Shown here one piece after another: positions 44,049 through 52,789 of a stretch of DNA of 61,622 nucleotides. The notes below the pieces were generated by a model. That model ran no database searches, was not told the DNA's origin, and saw only the letters and a list, made by a program, of their open reading frames with translations. Source of the stretch: Calothrix sp. HK-06 (GTDB taxonomy: Bacteria > Cyanobacteriota > Cyanobacteriia > Cyanobacteriales > Nostocaceae); the NCBI RefSeq assembly GCF_001904745.1, contig NZ_MRCD01000051.1, positions 1-61,622 on the forward strand, given 5' to 3'. Each line of letters begins with the position of its first letter. Position 1 is the stretch's first letter. The position numbers and the translations under genes were made by a program.

Positions 44049-45572
44049 TTACTGTTGAGGTTTTGGAGGAAATTTAGGTAATTGTACAGACGATAATGAT
44101 TTACGTCCTTTGGGTGGGCGCCTGGGGTAAACTACTGGTGAAGGAGAATTTGCATCATCAATATTATGGGAAGGATGATGTGGTGATTCTGTGGCTGGTA
44201 AATCTAAATGTGTTAGCTGCGACACTTCTGCCCAGTAATCTTCTTCCACAGCATTTGGAATTGAGTTATTCTCAATAACTATTTCCGGAGTAATTGCTGT
44301 ATTATTATTCGTACTATTTTTATCTGCTTGTTGACTTATAAAATTCAAGGATTGAGTTTCAACTTCGTCCGCTACTGTATCCCATATGTTTTCTGCTTCT
44401 TTAAAGGAAGTTGTTTCTGGTGCCAAAATATCTTGTTCTCTATTCACTTCTGATGAAGCTGGCGCCGATTGAGAGACAAAGTACATTTGAATTACGCTGT
44501 CGATTTGCTCATCTAAGTTGTCAGCAGGATGTGCTTCTTGTTGAGGTGGCACCTCTAGTGGTTCTGGTTGTGCAGGTGTATTTTGTGGTACAAACATATT
44601 CTCGTTTAGTGATTCGATATTTGGCTCTACAGAATCAAAATCTTCATTTGATGACCAGGGTTTTATCGGCTCGGCATTTACAAACAAAGACCTAAATTTT
44701 TTCAGAGAAGCAGAATCGCTAACTATAGTTTGACACGTTGGAGATTCGTTATCATTACTTTCTACAACAGACATCGGGTCTAGGCATTTTTCAAGCGCTG
44801 CCTTAAATTGCAATGTTTGACGCTGCTGTCGCATTAACCTTGTTCGCAGTTCTTTACACGCAGTTTCTGACTGAATTAGTTGCTGTGACTGCGAACTATA
44901 GTTAGCTTGCAAGTTAGCGCATTCTCGCTCTAACTGTGCGAGACGCTGTTGGTTAAATTCTAACTGAGCTTTATACGTCTCAACTAAAGTTTCTTGACGT
45001 TGAACGTTTTGTAAAGAATTGTCTAATTGCTGATAAAGTGATTGAACTTGTTCTTGAGTGGCACAAAGTTCTTGCGTTTGTTGTTTCAGCATTGCTTCGG
45101 TGACGCTATAACGCTTTTGCTGAAACTGCACAGCTTTTTCAGACTCTGCCAAACGAGACGTTAATTCTTCTACTTGACTATATAGTGTATCGTTTGCTGC
45201 TCGTAACTCATGGTTTAACGCGAGCATTTGTTGAAATTCTGCATCAATTGCTGCTAATTTGGCACTGTCTGGTTCTGCTACCCAATCTTTTGACGGCGCC
45301 TGGTTGTCATTATTTTCTGACATTTCAGGGGTTGTAATTACCTGACTTTCCCATTGTTCTTCATTTAAGGTGAAAACTTGCTGCTTCAAATCAGCGTTAT
45401 TATTATCCTCTTCGCTTGACACATGAGTTGTGTTCGTCAACATTGGATTTGGTAAATTATGCGGCACAACCGAGTAAAACGGACAATCTATAGCCTCAGA
45501 TTGTGCGGTTGTCTCAGATAATGTTGGTTGTTCGGTAGCCCCATTATCTGGGGTGTTAGCTTCATTCATCAC
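44049..45572 (-). CDS. Coiled-coil protein with disordered, Pro-rich ends
   Basis: A 507-residue hypothetical protein. Residues about 105-260 are a long coiled coil (NHELRAANDTLYSQVEELTSRLAES, QQRLAQLERECANLQANYSSQ). Before it a Glu/Asn/Thr-rich stretch, and after it a low-complexity region of Pro/Glu/Ser ending PRRPPKGRKSLSSVQLPKFPPKPQQ. No catalytic domain is recognised; it may be a structural or scaffold protein. Upstream a 229-base gap holds the repeat GAGTTATGAGTTAAGAG (45744-45786). Confidence 0.6.
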   Translation of the reverse strand: MMNEANTPDNGATEQPTLSETTAQSEAIDCPFYSVVPHNLPNPMLTNTTHVSSEEDNNNADLKQQVFTLNEEQWESQVITTPEMSENNDNQAPSKDWVAEPDSAKLAAIDAEFQQMLALNHELRAANDTLYSQVEELTSRLAESEKAVQFQQKRYSVTEAMLKQQTQELCATQEQVQSLYQQLDNSLQNVQRQETLVETYKAQLEFNQQRLAQLERECANLQANYSSQSQQLIQSETACKELRTRLMRQQRQTLQFKAALEKCLDPMSVVESNDNESPTCQTIVSDSASLKKFRSLFVNAEPIKPWSSNEDFDSVEPNIESLNENMFVPQNTPAQPEPLEVPPQQEAHPADNLDEQIDSVIQMYFVSQSAPASSEVNREQDILAPETTSFKEAENIWDTVADEVETQSLNFISQQADKNSTNNNTAITPEIVIENNSIPNAVEEDYWAEVSQLTHLDLPATESPHHPSHNIDDANSPSPVVYPRRPPKGRKSLSSVQLPKFPPKPQQ

Positions 45573-45743
45573 TTTTCACCCACAAGTTAAAAAATTATTT
45601 CGGCGTACTGAGCGAGGGTTTTTAGCGTATTCGTATTTATTATAAAATTTTACCCAGAACACTTTTGAAGCGACCTAGGGTCTACAAACCTGTTCATAGT
45701 ATTTTATAGCACTAATTGTACTTACATTCTACTTATTTCAAAG

Positions 45744-45786
45744 TTATGAGTTAAGAGTTATGAGTCATGAGTTAACTCCTAACTCC
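45744..45786. repeat. GAGTTATGAGT/ACTCCTAACTCC repeat
   Basis: Three tandem-like copies of GAGTTA(T/A)GAGT followed by AACTCCTAACTCC. It lies between the coiled-coil and Ig-like genes. Confidence 0.45.
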
Positions 45787-45801
45787 GCGCCTCCTAACTA
45801 A

Positions 45802-47304
45802 TTACGGGAGCCAACGTGGGTAAAAGCCAGCTATTGGTAGTTGTTCGGGTTTTATTTCGGCGGCATTTGATGCGTCGGCAACGGGTAGCAAGGGCATTAG
45901 CCAAAGACTACTGCCTGATATTGTTTCACCTGATGAGGTTTTTAAGTTGCTAGTTGTTGAGGCGCCACCTTCTTGGCTTACTACTTGGTCGAACAGCAAC
46001 CCTAAACCATCGGGTGCAAGACTCATTTGTATATTACGTTGCCCTGCTGGAAGAACTAGTAATGCTTTTTGTTGCCCTGTTTTTAGGTTAATGGCTATAA
46101 AATATGGCTGTTCCAAAAATTGGTCGCCAGGTAATAATTGGGTAATTAAACAGTAAAGATTCGGTGATGCTGCGTCAAATTCACAACCAATTATTGTACC
46201 AGTGGTTTTGATCAGTTCTTTGTTTACACCTTGGTTTGTGACTAAAAATAACGAGCGAGTCGGATTTTGAAAGTCGCGGTTAAATTTAACCATTGCAGCT
46301 TGTGTCCCATCTTTGGAAAACGCTTGTACTAAACCAAACTGAGGTAAAAAGTCAAGCGGTCTGCTACCGTCTTTTTGTAATGGCAAAATTGCTGCACCCT
46401 CACCTTGGGCAACAGCTACCCCTTTGCTATCGGGGGTAATTAAAAAGTCTCCACTTGGTTGACTTTCTAGACGAGTAAGTTTAGTTTGTTCCGATGAATC
46501 TTTACGTGCGGACATAAACCATAACCCAAAATCACCAGGACTATCTTTTTTGCCACGTTGAATAACTATAGTTTTGCCATCGGGTGATAAATCGAATTTT
46601 AGATTTTGATACCCTTCACTATCTAGTACCAAATCCACTCGACTTGCGGGTTGTGCTTCTTCTCCTGGTTTACTCGGAAAGCCTGTAGTGACGGTATATA
46701 TTTTGCCGGATAGCAAATCTTGGTTTGTTTTTGCACGTGCAGAGAATAAAACTTTATCTCCTCCTGGATAAGGTTTAAAGTCCATAACCGCTAGGTCTTT
46801 GGGGGTAAGGACTATTTTTTGGTCTTGCGTCAAGTTCTGAAGTACTAACCTTCCTTGTTCTTCTCCTGTCGCACCAATATAAAGAAGGGCACGGTCGCGC
46901 GTGCGGAAGGCGCCTGAAAAAGGTTGAAGCGTTAAGTTTTTACCCTGTTTTTTGGCAAACTTATCGACTGCTCCCTGTAATTGAACCTTATAATTTGTAC
47001 CATAAGGCGCCGGAGTTAACAGCGTGTACACCATCCGTCGTCCTGCCCAGCTATACTTTCCAGCTAATGGAGGGTCTATTTTTAAATTATTTTCAACACT
47101 TTTAGCATCCATTGGACGACTAAATGTCATGCTGAAAGAAGTATCATCGGCGCCGACTTTTTGATTTTCCCAACTAAAGTTTCTGACGCTTGCCCTAACA
47201 ACATCACCTTGGATAAGTAATATACCAATTAGTACAGATATTATTACTATCAGAGCAATAGAAATACGGTCAATAGGTAATAATGTAAACTTTTTTTTAG
47301 CCAT
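45802..47304 (-). CDS. Membrane-anchored Ig-like/beta-propeller protein
   Basis: A 500-residue protein. A basic start and one helix (residues 9-33) anchor it in the membrane with the rest outside. Residues 40-130 form an SbsA-type Ig-like domain (SFSMTFSRPMDAKSVENNLKIDPP, YGTNYKVQLQ). From residue 160 on there are propeller-like repeats (TPKDLAVMDFKPYPGGDKVLFSARAK, LSPDGKTIVIQRGKK, LAPDGLGLLFDQVV). Possible cell-wall or exported sensor role, unknown. The start at 47304 (MAKKKF) is preferred; a GAAACC repeat lies immediately upstream. Confidence 0.65.
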   Translation of the reverse strand: MAKKKFTLLPIDRISIALIVIISVLIGILLIQGDVVRASVRNFSWENQKVGADDTSFSMTFSRPMDAKSVENNLKIDPPLAGKYSWAGRRMVYTLLTPAPYGTNYKVQLQGAVDKFAKKQGKNLTLQPFSGAFRTRDRALLYIGATGEEQGRLVLQNLTQDQKIVLTPKDLAVMDFKPYPGGDKVLFSARAKTNQDLLSGKIYTVTTGFPSKPGEEAQPASRVDLVLDSEGYQNLKFDLSPDGKTIVIQRGKKDSPGDFGLWFMSARKDSSEQTKLTRLESQPSGDFLITPDSKGVAVAQGEGAAILPLQKDGSRPLDFLPQFGLVQAFSKDGTQAAMVKFNRDFQNPTRSLFLVTNQGVNKELIKTTGTIIGCEFDAASPNLYCLITQLLPGDQFLEQPYFIAINLKTGQQKALLVLPAGQRNIQMSLAPDGLGLLFDQVVSQEGGASTTSNLKTSSGETISGSSLWLMPLLPVADASNAAEIKPEQLPIAGFYPRWLP

Positions 47305-47307
47305 TTG

Positions 47308-47323
47308 TAGAAACCGGGTTTCT
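47308..47323. repeat. GAAACCSGGTTTC repeat, copies 3-4 (first)
   Basis: AGAAACCGGGTTTCT, nearly palindromic, directly before the start codon of the Ig-like gene. A second piece, GTAGAAACCCGGTTT with GGAACCAGGTTTCTT, lies at 47372-47404, just after the TIGR03943 gene stop. Confidence 0.65.
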
Positions 47324-47409
47324 GTTAATATCTTGTAATGAAAATAAAAATTTGTCTGCGACAATGAATGCGTAGAAACCCGGTTTATTGGAACCAGGTT
47401 TCTTGGGTT

Positions 47410-48183
47410 CTATGAACTGTAAGGATTTTTTGGTTGTGGAATTTCTTTAATAGATGTAGCGTTAATGGCGAGGTGACGTTTTCCATTAAAGGTTTCTGTA
47501 ATGATTTTGCCTTCAACCTCAAACCATTTATCAGCGGGATATTTATCTCGACCTTCAGATAGTTTGACGGGTATTCCAACTGGGTAAGCGTCAGCAGCAC
47601 AACAAGTAATTACAAACCGTGACAGCATCATAAAGTCTTGACCTATATCTTTGGGATACATGGCAAAACCTTGAACTTTTGCTCTTTGCCCTGTATAAGC
47701 ATCAGGTTCTGGGTAAATGTTGAGGGTTCTTACCCACTCTACTAATGACCTTTCTTCTGGACGAACTGAAGCACGGAAAGCTTGCGGTTGGGAACGTGTT
47801 GGTCCCAGTAACTCGGTGACGCTTCTATCCATTGCGCTTTGACTGGCAAAAACTTGGGGTGTAATAAAAAAGCCTAGAAGCGCTGTAATTATTAATAACG
47901 AACTACTCCAACCTGGAGGAAAAACTGTTAGATGTTGGGCCAGGGCAACTTCGTTATAGCGGCGCCTTTGTAATAACTCTTTAGCTTTTAGAGAAGCAAC
48001 TAATAATAACGCTATGCTCGCAACAATTATTAACCAGAAATAATCAGGGTGAATTAAAATGTTTAATTTACCAGTTTGCCAGTATTTCAACATCAAAACT
48101 CCCCAAGAACCAATCGCTACAACATCAAGCCAAGCTAGAAGTTTCGGAGAAATTTTGGGTTTAGTATTCGTTTGACTAGTCAT
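47410..48183 (-). CDS. TIGR03943 family putative permease subunit
   Basis: A 257-residue membrane protein. Two helix pairs near the N-terminus (residues 18-38, 48-68, 92-110), then a soluble domain with MMLSRFVITCCAADAYPVGIPV, whose Cys-Cys pair is conserved in this family, and YPADKWFEVEGKI. It starts 6 bases after the DUF318 permease stop, so they are an operon and probably one transport complex. This pair often accompanies metal-responsive genes; no metal regulator is seen here. Confidence 0.8.
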   Translation of the reverse strand: MTSQTNTKPKISPKLLAWLDVVAIGSWGVLMLKYWQTGKLNILIHPDYFWLIIVASIALLLVASLKAKELLQRRRYNEVALAQHLTVFPPGWSSSLLIITALLGFFITPQVFASQSAMDRSVTELLGPTRSQPQAFRASVRPEERSLVEWVRTLNIYPEPDAYTGQRAKVQGFAMYPKDIGQDFMMLSRFVITCCAADAYPVGIPVKLSEGRDKYPADKWFEVEGKIITETFNGKRHLAINATSIKEIPQPKNPYSS

Positions 48184-48189
48184 TTGATA

Positions 48190-49245
48190 TTAAAAGACGT
48201 GTAAATTCAAAAATAGCGTCATCAAAAACGTTAGTAGTCCAGCCAATGTAAATAAATAAAACAATGCTCGTGGTTTAAAAATTGACAGCATCAGCCCAAT
48301 ACCTTTAATATCAACCATTGGTCCAAATACCAGAAATGCTAGCAATGAACCACTTGTGAAAGCAGAAGCAAATGACAAGGCAAAAAATGAATCTACTGTA
48401 GAACAAATCGATACTACTACCGCTAGTACAAGCATTGCGACGATTGAACTTATCGTTCCGGCGCCCAAACTCAATATTATATCGCGTGGTGCAAGTACTT
48501 GAATTGCTGCTGCAACTGCACTACCTATCACCATCACTGCCCCTAACTCGCGCAGTTCCTGAATAATATTATCCAACACCAAGCGCAATTTATCAGACAT
48601 TGGTTTTGTTTGATTTGCGATTGCCACTTCTTCTGGACTTGTGTCGATACGAGTAATTTGACCAGAAGACGAACCACCCAAAATATAAGTGCCCGACTGT
48701 AATAATGTTGAATTACCCGTTTGAACTCTAGTATTTTGCCCTCTGCCACTACGACGTTTTGATGATTGCTGCGGGGGTGGGTTGAATTTGAGATAGCGCG
48801 CGATAGCTGGTTGCACTAGTGGCGTTAAATCTTTTTGAAAGCTAAATGCCCAACCAACCATTGTTGCTATTACCAAGGAAAATACTACCCGTAGCACTAC
48901 AATTTCTGGCTGGTCGCGAAACGCCGTCCATGTAGACCAAATTACAATCGGGTTTATTGTAGGCGCCGCTAACAAAAAACCAATTGCAACGGATGTAGGA
49001 ACCCCTTGCATCAACAAACGACGAGCGACTGGAACGTTGCCACATTCACAGACAGGAAACAAAAAGCCTACTAAACTACCAACAAAGGCCCCCAATAAAG
49101 GGTTCCTTGGCATTCTTTCAACTAGCTTGCGCTCATCAACCATGAACAGCAGCACACTAGAGAACAAAACCCCAAGCAGCAAAAATGGTATCGCCTCGAC
49201 TAATAAACTTAGAAATATCGTAAAACCGTTACTCAGTTGATTCAT
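48190..49245 (-). CDS. DUF318/ArsP-like permease
   Basis: A 351-residue inner-membrane permease with about eight helices. LFPVCECGNVPVARRLL carries the two Cys of this family, and LAAPTINPIVIWSTW and FGPMVDIKGIGLMLS are conserved loops. A long basic and Ser/Gly-rich loop at residues 155-205 (KRRSGRGQN) separates the halves. It heads the operon with the TIGR03943 gene. The substrate, possibly an organometallic or metal-related compound, is unknown. Confidence 0.8.
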   Translation of the reverse strand: MNQLSNGFTIFLSLLVEAIPFLLLGVLFSSVLLFMVDERKLVERMPRNPLLGAFVGSLVGFLFPVCECGNVPVARRLLMQGVPTSVAIGFLLAAPTINPIVIWSTWTAFRDQPEIVVLRVVFSLVIATMVGWAFSFQKDLTPLVQPAIARYLKFNPPPQQSSKRRSGRGQNTRVQTGNSTLLQSGTYILGGSSSGQITRIDTSPEEVAIANQTKPMSDKLRLVLDNIIQELRELGAVMVIGSAVAAAIQVLAPRDIILSLGAGTISSIVAMLVLAVVVSICSTVDSFFALSFASAFTSGSLLAFLVFGPMVDIKGIGLMLSIFKPRALFYLFTLAGLLTFLMTLFLNLHVF

Positions 49246-49778
49246 AAGTGTGCTGGAGCAAAGCGGAGATTAGCATTTATAGTTATGTTCCCGCATTGTA
49301 TCGAAATGGGGATCAAAAACAAGTACAGGTAATTAAATATAACTTAAACAGAGTTTGACGTTGAGATTAAAGTAGCACTTGTTACATTGTCTACTTACTA
49401 CTAATTATTGTTCCATACTTCATCTTTCAATAAAAAGGTAATAATTTATACATATATGTTCGGAAATTATATATACATTTGATTAGAAATAACAGCATAG
49501 TATTTGTTTATAGTGATGATACTTACATGCAATATTTATCTAGCCAGAATATACTTACAGTAAAATTGCTCATAAAAAAGAAAACTTTACGTAATTTTAT
49601 TGAGATTTTACAAAGCTTTTAAAATCAAAATGGCTCGGAGGTTTACCAATTGGCACAAAATTGCTATTCCCTATTTTCCACATACCGCAAAACGCAAAAC
49701 TGAAATAGCCTAGAAGAGCTAGCGATTCTCGTTAGCAATATTTTAAGAACGTAAATTAATGAATAATCAGGGTCTAGA
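49246..49778. other. Long divergent intergenic region
   Basis: 533 bases separate the permease and sensor genes. AT-rich with no recognised gene. A short frame MARRFTNWHKI.. (49630-49713) has an upstream GGAGG-like string only after its start and is not supported. Promoters for both flanking genes must lie here. Confidence 0.4.
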
Positions 49779-51140
49779 GTGCAACAAGAATTTGTTTCCG
49801 AAATCAATACGCCAATTCTTATCGAAGGCAATAGAGGTGACCTAAGTCTAGACTCTACGTTGCAAGAATTGTCATTATATACATTCGAGGTTAAAACATC
49901 TTGTACAGGCGCCTGTATTGCTCAAGTGTTTGAGAAATACCCGCTTGTACCTGGGGTGATACTGCTCGAAGACGGCAATTACATAGGAATGCTTTCGCGG
50001 CGCCAGTTATTAGAATTTTTAATTCGCCCGTTTGGCAAGGAAATGTTTTTCGAGCAACCCCTGAGTATTCTTTACAGTTATGCCCGGACTGGTGTGTTAC
50101 TTTTGTCTGAGACAACTTCTATTTTGACGGCAATGCAACTAGCATTAAGGCGTTCTCCTGAACTACTGAGCGAACCAGTTGTTGTCAAATCATCTGAAGG
50201 CGCCTATTACTTACTCGATATATCAGAATTAAATATTGCATCATGGCAAATTCGGGGTATAGAAACACAAGTCAGGTACGAACGTAGCCAAGCGCAAATC
50301 ATCCAAAACGACAAAATGGCTTCTCTAGGGCGATTAGTCGATGGAGTAGCACACGAAATTCTTGACCCAGTAAATTTTATATGGGGTAACTTAACCCACG
50401 TTTCTAACTATACCCAAGACTTATTAAAACTGATTGCTGCTTATAACCGAGAATTGCCCAACCCTTCAGAACATATCGTCTATTTGATGCAAGATATAGA
50501 ATTTGATTTTTTAGAACAGGATTTAAATAAATCGCTTACAAGTATCCGAACAGGAGCAGAACGGCTTAAAAAACTTGTAATCAGTTTACAAAACTTTTGC
50601 CATATTGATGCAGTTTACCCCAAACCGGCAGATATACACACCTGTATTGAAAACGTAATCTTATTGATTAATAGCCGAGTCAAAGGCGAAATAGAGATAA
50701 TCAGAAATTATGGGTCATTACCTCCTGTATATTGTTTCCTAGGGCAACTCAATCAAGTATTCATGAATATTTTGAGTCGGTCAGTCGATAGTCTGCTCGA
50801 TGAAGCAATCCGACAGCAATATAATAAGCTTGATACCACTTGTAATGAAGAAAAACCTCGAATAGAAATTATAACCGAGGTAATTTCTTTACCACCAACA
50901 ACAAGTAGCGCAGTTGACTCACGCTGGGTTTCAGTACGCATCGTCGATAACAGCAAGGAACTATCCGAAGAAACCCAGCAACAAATAATTGAATCATTTT
51001 CGGTCGAAAAGCGCGCAGACAAAGAAACAACCCTAGCCGCCAGCTATCGTATTATTACAGCAAGACACGGAGGCAAATTTAAAATTCACTCTCAACCAGG
51101 CGCTGGTACAGAATTTGAAATTTTACTACCCCTAGTTTAA
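49779..51140 (+). CDS. Histidine-kinase-like sensor with degenerate ATPase domain
   Basis: A 453-residue soluble protein. Residues 30-160 resemble a CBS-like pair (EKYPLVPGVILLEDGNYIGMLSRRQLLEFL). A HisKA helix follows with intact His192 in VDGVAHEILDPVNFIWGN. In the ATPase-like domain the N box reads NQVFMNILSRSVDSL, missing the Asn (compare NLLNNAIDSL in 18473), G1 reads DNSKELSEE instead of DNGxGM, and the G2 loop GLGLS is gone (LAASYRIITARHGGK). It probably cannot hydrolyse ATP but may still dimerise or bind a partner. GTG 49779 is the likely start. Confidence 0.75.
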   Translation: MQQEFVSEINTPILIEGNRGDLSLDSTLQELSLYTFEVKTSCTGACIAQVFEKYPLVPGVILLEDGNYIGMLSRRQLLEFLIRPFGKEMFFEQPLSILYSYARTGVLLLSETTSILTAMQLALRRSPELLSEPVVVKSSEGAYYLLDISELNIASWQIRGIETQVRYERSQAQIIQNDKMASLGRLVDGVAHEILDPVNFIWGNLTHVSNYTQDLLKLIAAYNRELPNPSEHIVYLMQDIEFDFLEQDLNKSLTSIRTGAERLKKLVISLQNFCHIDAVYPKPADIHTCIENVILLINSRVKGEIEIIRNYGSLPPVYCFLGQLNQVFMNILSRSVDSLLDEAIRQQYNKLDTTCNEEKPRIEIITEVISLPPTTSSAVDSRWVSVRIVDNSKELSEETQQQIIESFSVEKRADKETTLAASYRIITARHGGKFKIHSQPGAGTEFEILLPLV

Positions 51141-51158
51141 TAGTAGGTATATTTGTAT

Positions 51159-51175
51159 GGTGGGCACTGCCCACC
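51159..51175. repeat. GGTGGGCA hairpin between sensor and DUF3084 genes
   Basis: GGTGGGCA-C-TGCCCACC with CTTACTACTAA after it. On the minus strand the TAG stop of the truncated DUF3084 gene falls at this repeat's edge. Confidence 0.65.
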
Positions 51176-51181
51176 TTACTA

Positions 51182-51499
51182 CTAACTTTTTTCTATTATC
51201 TGTATCTGTCTTATTAACACATCTAACTCTTTTTTTTTAGTACTTATGTCTTGCTGCAAAGCATCAATTTGAAACACCGTGTTTCGCAACCCCGCATCAG
51301 CAGCAAACACAATAAAAAGCGCTGAAGCTGAAATAAGTACACCTGTAAAAAAAGCTATCAGTAATATTGTATGTTTTGGACGTAGGAAAAATAGTGATAA
51401 GCGGTGTTTACGAACTCTTTTCTCGAATTTGTCACCAACACTCCCTATTATCCCGCCCGTAGCTAAAACCACCGCGATAAGGATATACACCGAATTCAT
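51182..51499 (-). CDS. Truncated DUF3084-like membrane protein
   Basis: A 105-residue protein equal to the N-terminal part of DUF3084: YILIAVVLATGGIIGSVGDKFEKRVRKHRLSLFFLRPKHT, a second helix FFTGVLISASALFIVFAADAGLR, and the first turn of the coiled coil (QDISTKKKELDVLIRQIQII). Complete DUF3084 proteins are several hundred residues. Here the coiled coil is cut by three successive stops (TAG TAG TAA) just where the GGTGGGCA hairpin begins. It may be a functional short form or a relic. Confidence 0.65.
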   Translation of the reverse strand: MNSVYILIAVVLATGGIIGSVGDKFEKRVRKHRLSLFFLRPKHTILLIAFFTGVLISASALFIVFAADAGLRNTVFQIDALQQDISTKKKELDVLIRQIQIIEKS

Positions 51500-51679
51500 T
51501 GCTTATATAAAAAAACCCACTACTCTAGCCTACAACTTTTAACAACTAGCCGCAGGCATAATTCCAAATTTTTTTAAGGTAAAAGCCGTATATTAAAAAT
51601 TATAACTTTTGCATTGATAAAAAAAGGCAACCATTAGGCGCCCAAATTGCATAAATTGTTTTAAAGCTTAATAAAATCT

Positions 51680-52576
51680 TTATTTTCCATTACCATTCTC
51701 CTGACGGTTTCCAATGGAAGTACGTGCAAACCATTCTTGGTATTTTTGTTGAAGTTGTTCATTATCGACAGCGATAGTGACTTGTATTCGTTGACAACCA
51801 TGATTACGTTCCAGGGCAATAGCATTAAGTAACAAACTTGCGACTTTTGGCGAACTGAACTCTCCAGTAATAGTCAAGCTACCTTCAAAACTATTCGTCA
51901 ATGGCATTGCTGGAGTTGAGCTAACAGGTGTTGACTCTTCGTGCGTTAATTGTTCTTCCCCTAAGTCAATATTCGCGAGTTGCTTATGTTCGGGACTTAA
52001 CTGTTCTACAATTAATCTTTCACGGCGAACAGGAATTGTCACCATTCGGGTTTCAATTTCTTTACGAACAATTATTTCACCGATTTTTCGCTTAGTGCGG
52101 TCAACAACTAACCGTTCTTCAAGTAACTTAATTACGTCTTCGCTTTGCAAGGTAGTTTGCTGCGTATGTATTTCTGATGTAGCATCAGCTATATGAGAAT
52201 CTGCAACGTAGCTATCTGAAGATAAACCTTGTGCGTCTGTATTTATTTCCATGTTTCGTTCTTGATATTCTGGTAGGTTGTTAACTTGTGTACTATCTAT
52301 ATTTAGAAAAATTTTTCTTAGCTGTGGGTCTATTTTTTGAACGTGTTGACCCTTTAGTATAAATAATCTTGGTGTTGTTTGATGGTCAGCTATAATAAAG
52401 CTAATTTGGCGATTAGAGTCAATTATCACATCTTTAACAGCGCCTACCTGCTCTAACTCTGTGTCAACTACAGCAAAATTTCTAATCTTTTTATTGAGAT
52501 TGGTTAGTAAAGATATAATTTGTGTTTGTTTTTCTGTACTATTTAAATTACTAACGTTTTCTGAAGCGACTGTCAT
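51680..52576 (-). CDS. DUF2382 domain protein with PRC-like region
   Basis: A 298-residue protein. Residues 35-95 are PRC-barrel-like (VDTELEQVGAVKDVIIDSNRQISFIIADH). DUF2382 occupies residues 145-205: LLEERLVVDRTKRKIGEIIVRKEIETRMVTIPVRRERLIVEQL, the signature of the YsnF/AvaK stress group. The last 80 residues (SLTITGEFSSPKVASLLLNAIALER) are not part of it. It is the second of two DUF2382 genes on this strand, 213 bases apart, separated by two repeat hairpins. Confidence 0.75.
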   Translation of the reverse strand: MTVASENVSNLNSTEKQTQIISLLTNLNKKIRNFAVVDTELEQVGAVKDVIIDSNRQISFIIADHQTTPRLFILKGQHVQKIDPQLRKIFLNIDSTQVNNLPEYQERNMEINTDAQGLSSDSYVADSHIADATSEIHTQQTTLQSEDVIKLLEERLVVDRTKRKIGEIIVRKEIETRMVTIPVRRERLIVEQLSPEHKQLANIDLGEEQLTHEESTPVSSTPAMPLTNSFEGSLTITGEFSSPKVASLLLNAIALERNHGCQRIQVTIAVDNEQLQQKYQEWFARTSIGNRQENGNGK

Positions 52577-52677
52577 AACTCAATCCTTGGTAAATTTATA
52601 GATATTTAAATTTATTTTTTATTTAGAAAAAAGGTTTTAATATATAAATCTTCTGTAACTCTTGTGAAACTCTTGTG

Positions 52678-52756
52678 GAACTCTTGTGGAACAGGCATAG
52701 AAAGCCTGTTTTTTTTCTGACTTTAAGGCGGGCAAGGATGCCCACCCCACAAGAGT
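52678..52756. repeat. Two face-to-face hairpin repeats between the DUF2382 genes
   Basis: ACTCTTGTGG-AACAGGC-ATAGAAA-GCCTGTTTTTTTTC (hairpin 52691-52709), then GGCGGGCA-AGG-ATGCCCACCCCACAAGAG (52727-52752). The outer CTCTTGTGG and CCACAAGAG form an inverted pair, so the whole is a 79-base palindromic element. The T8 run gives a possible plus-strand terminator. Confidence 0.7.
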
Positions 52757-52789
52757 TTACAAGGTTTGCAAGATAATTTTTGAAAGTTC

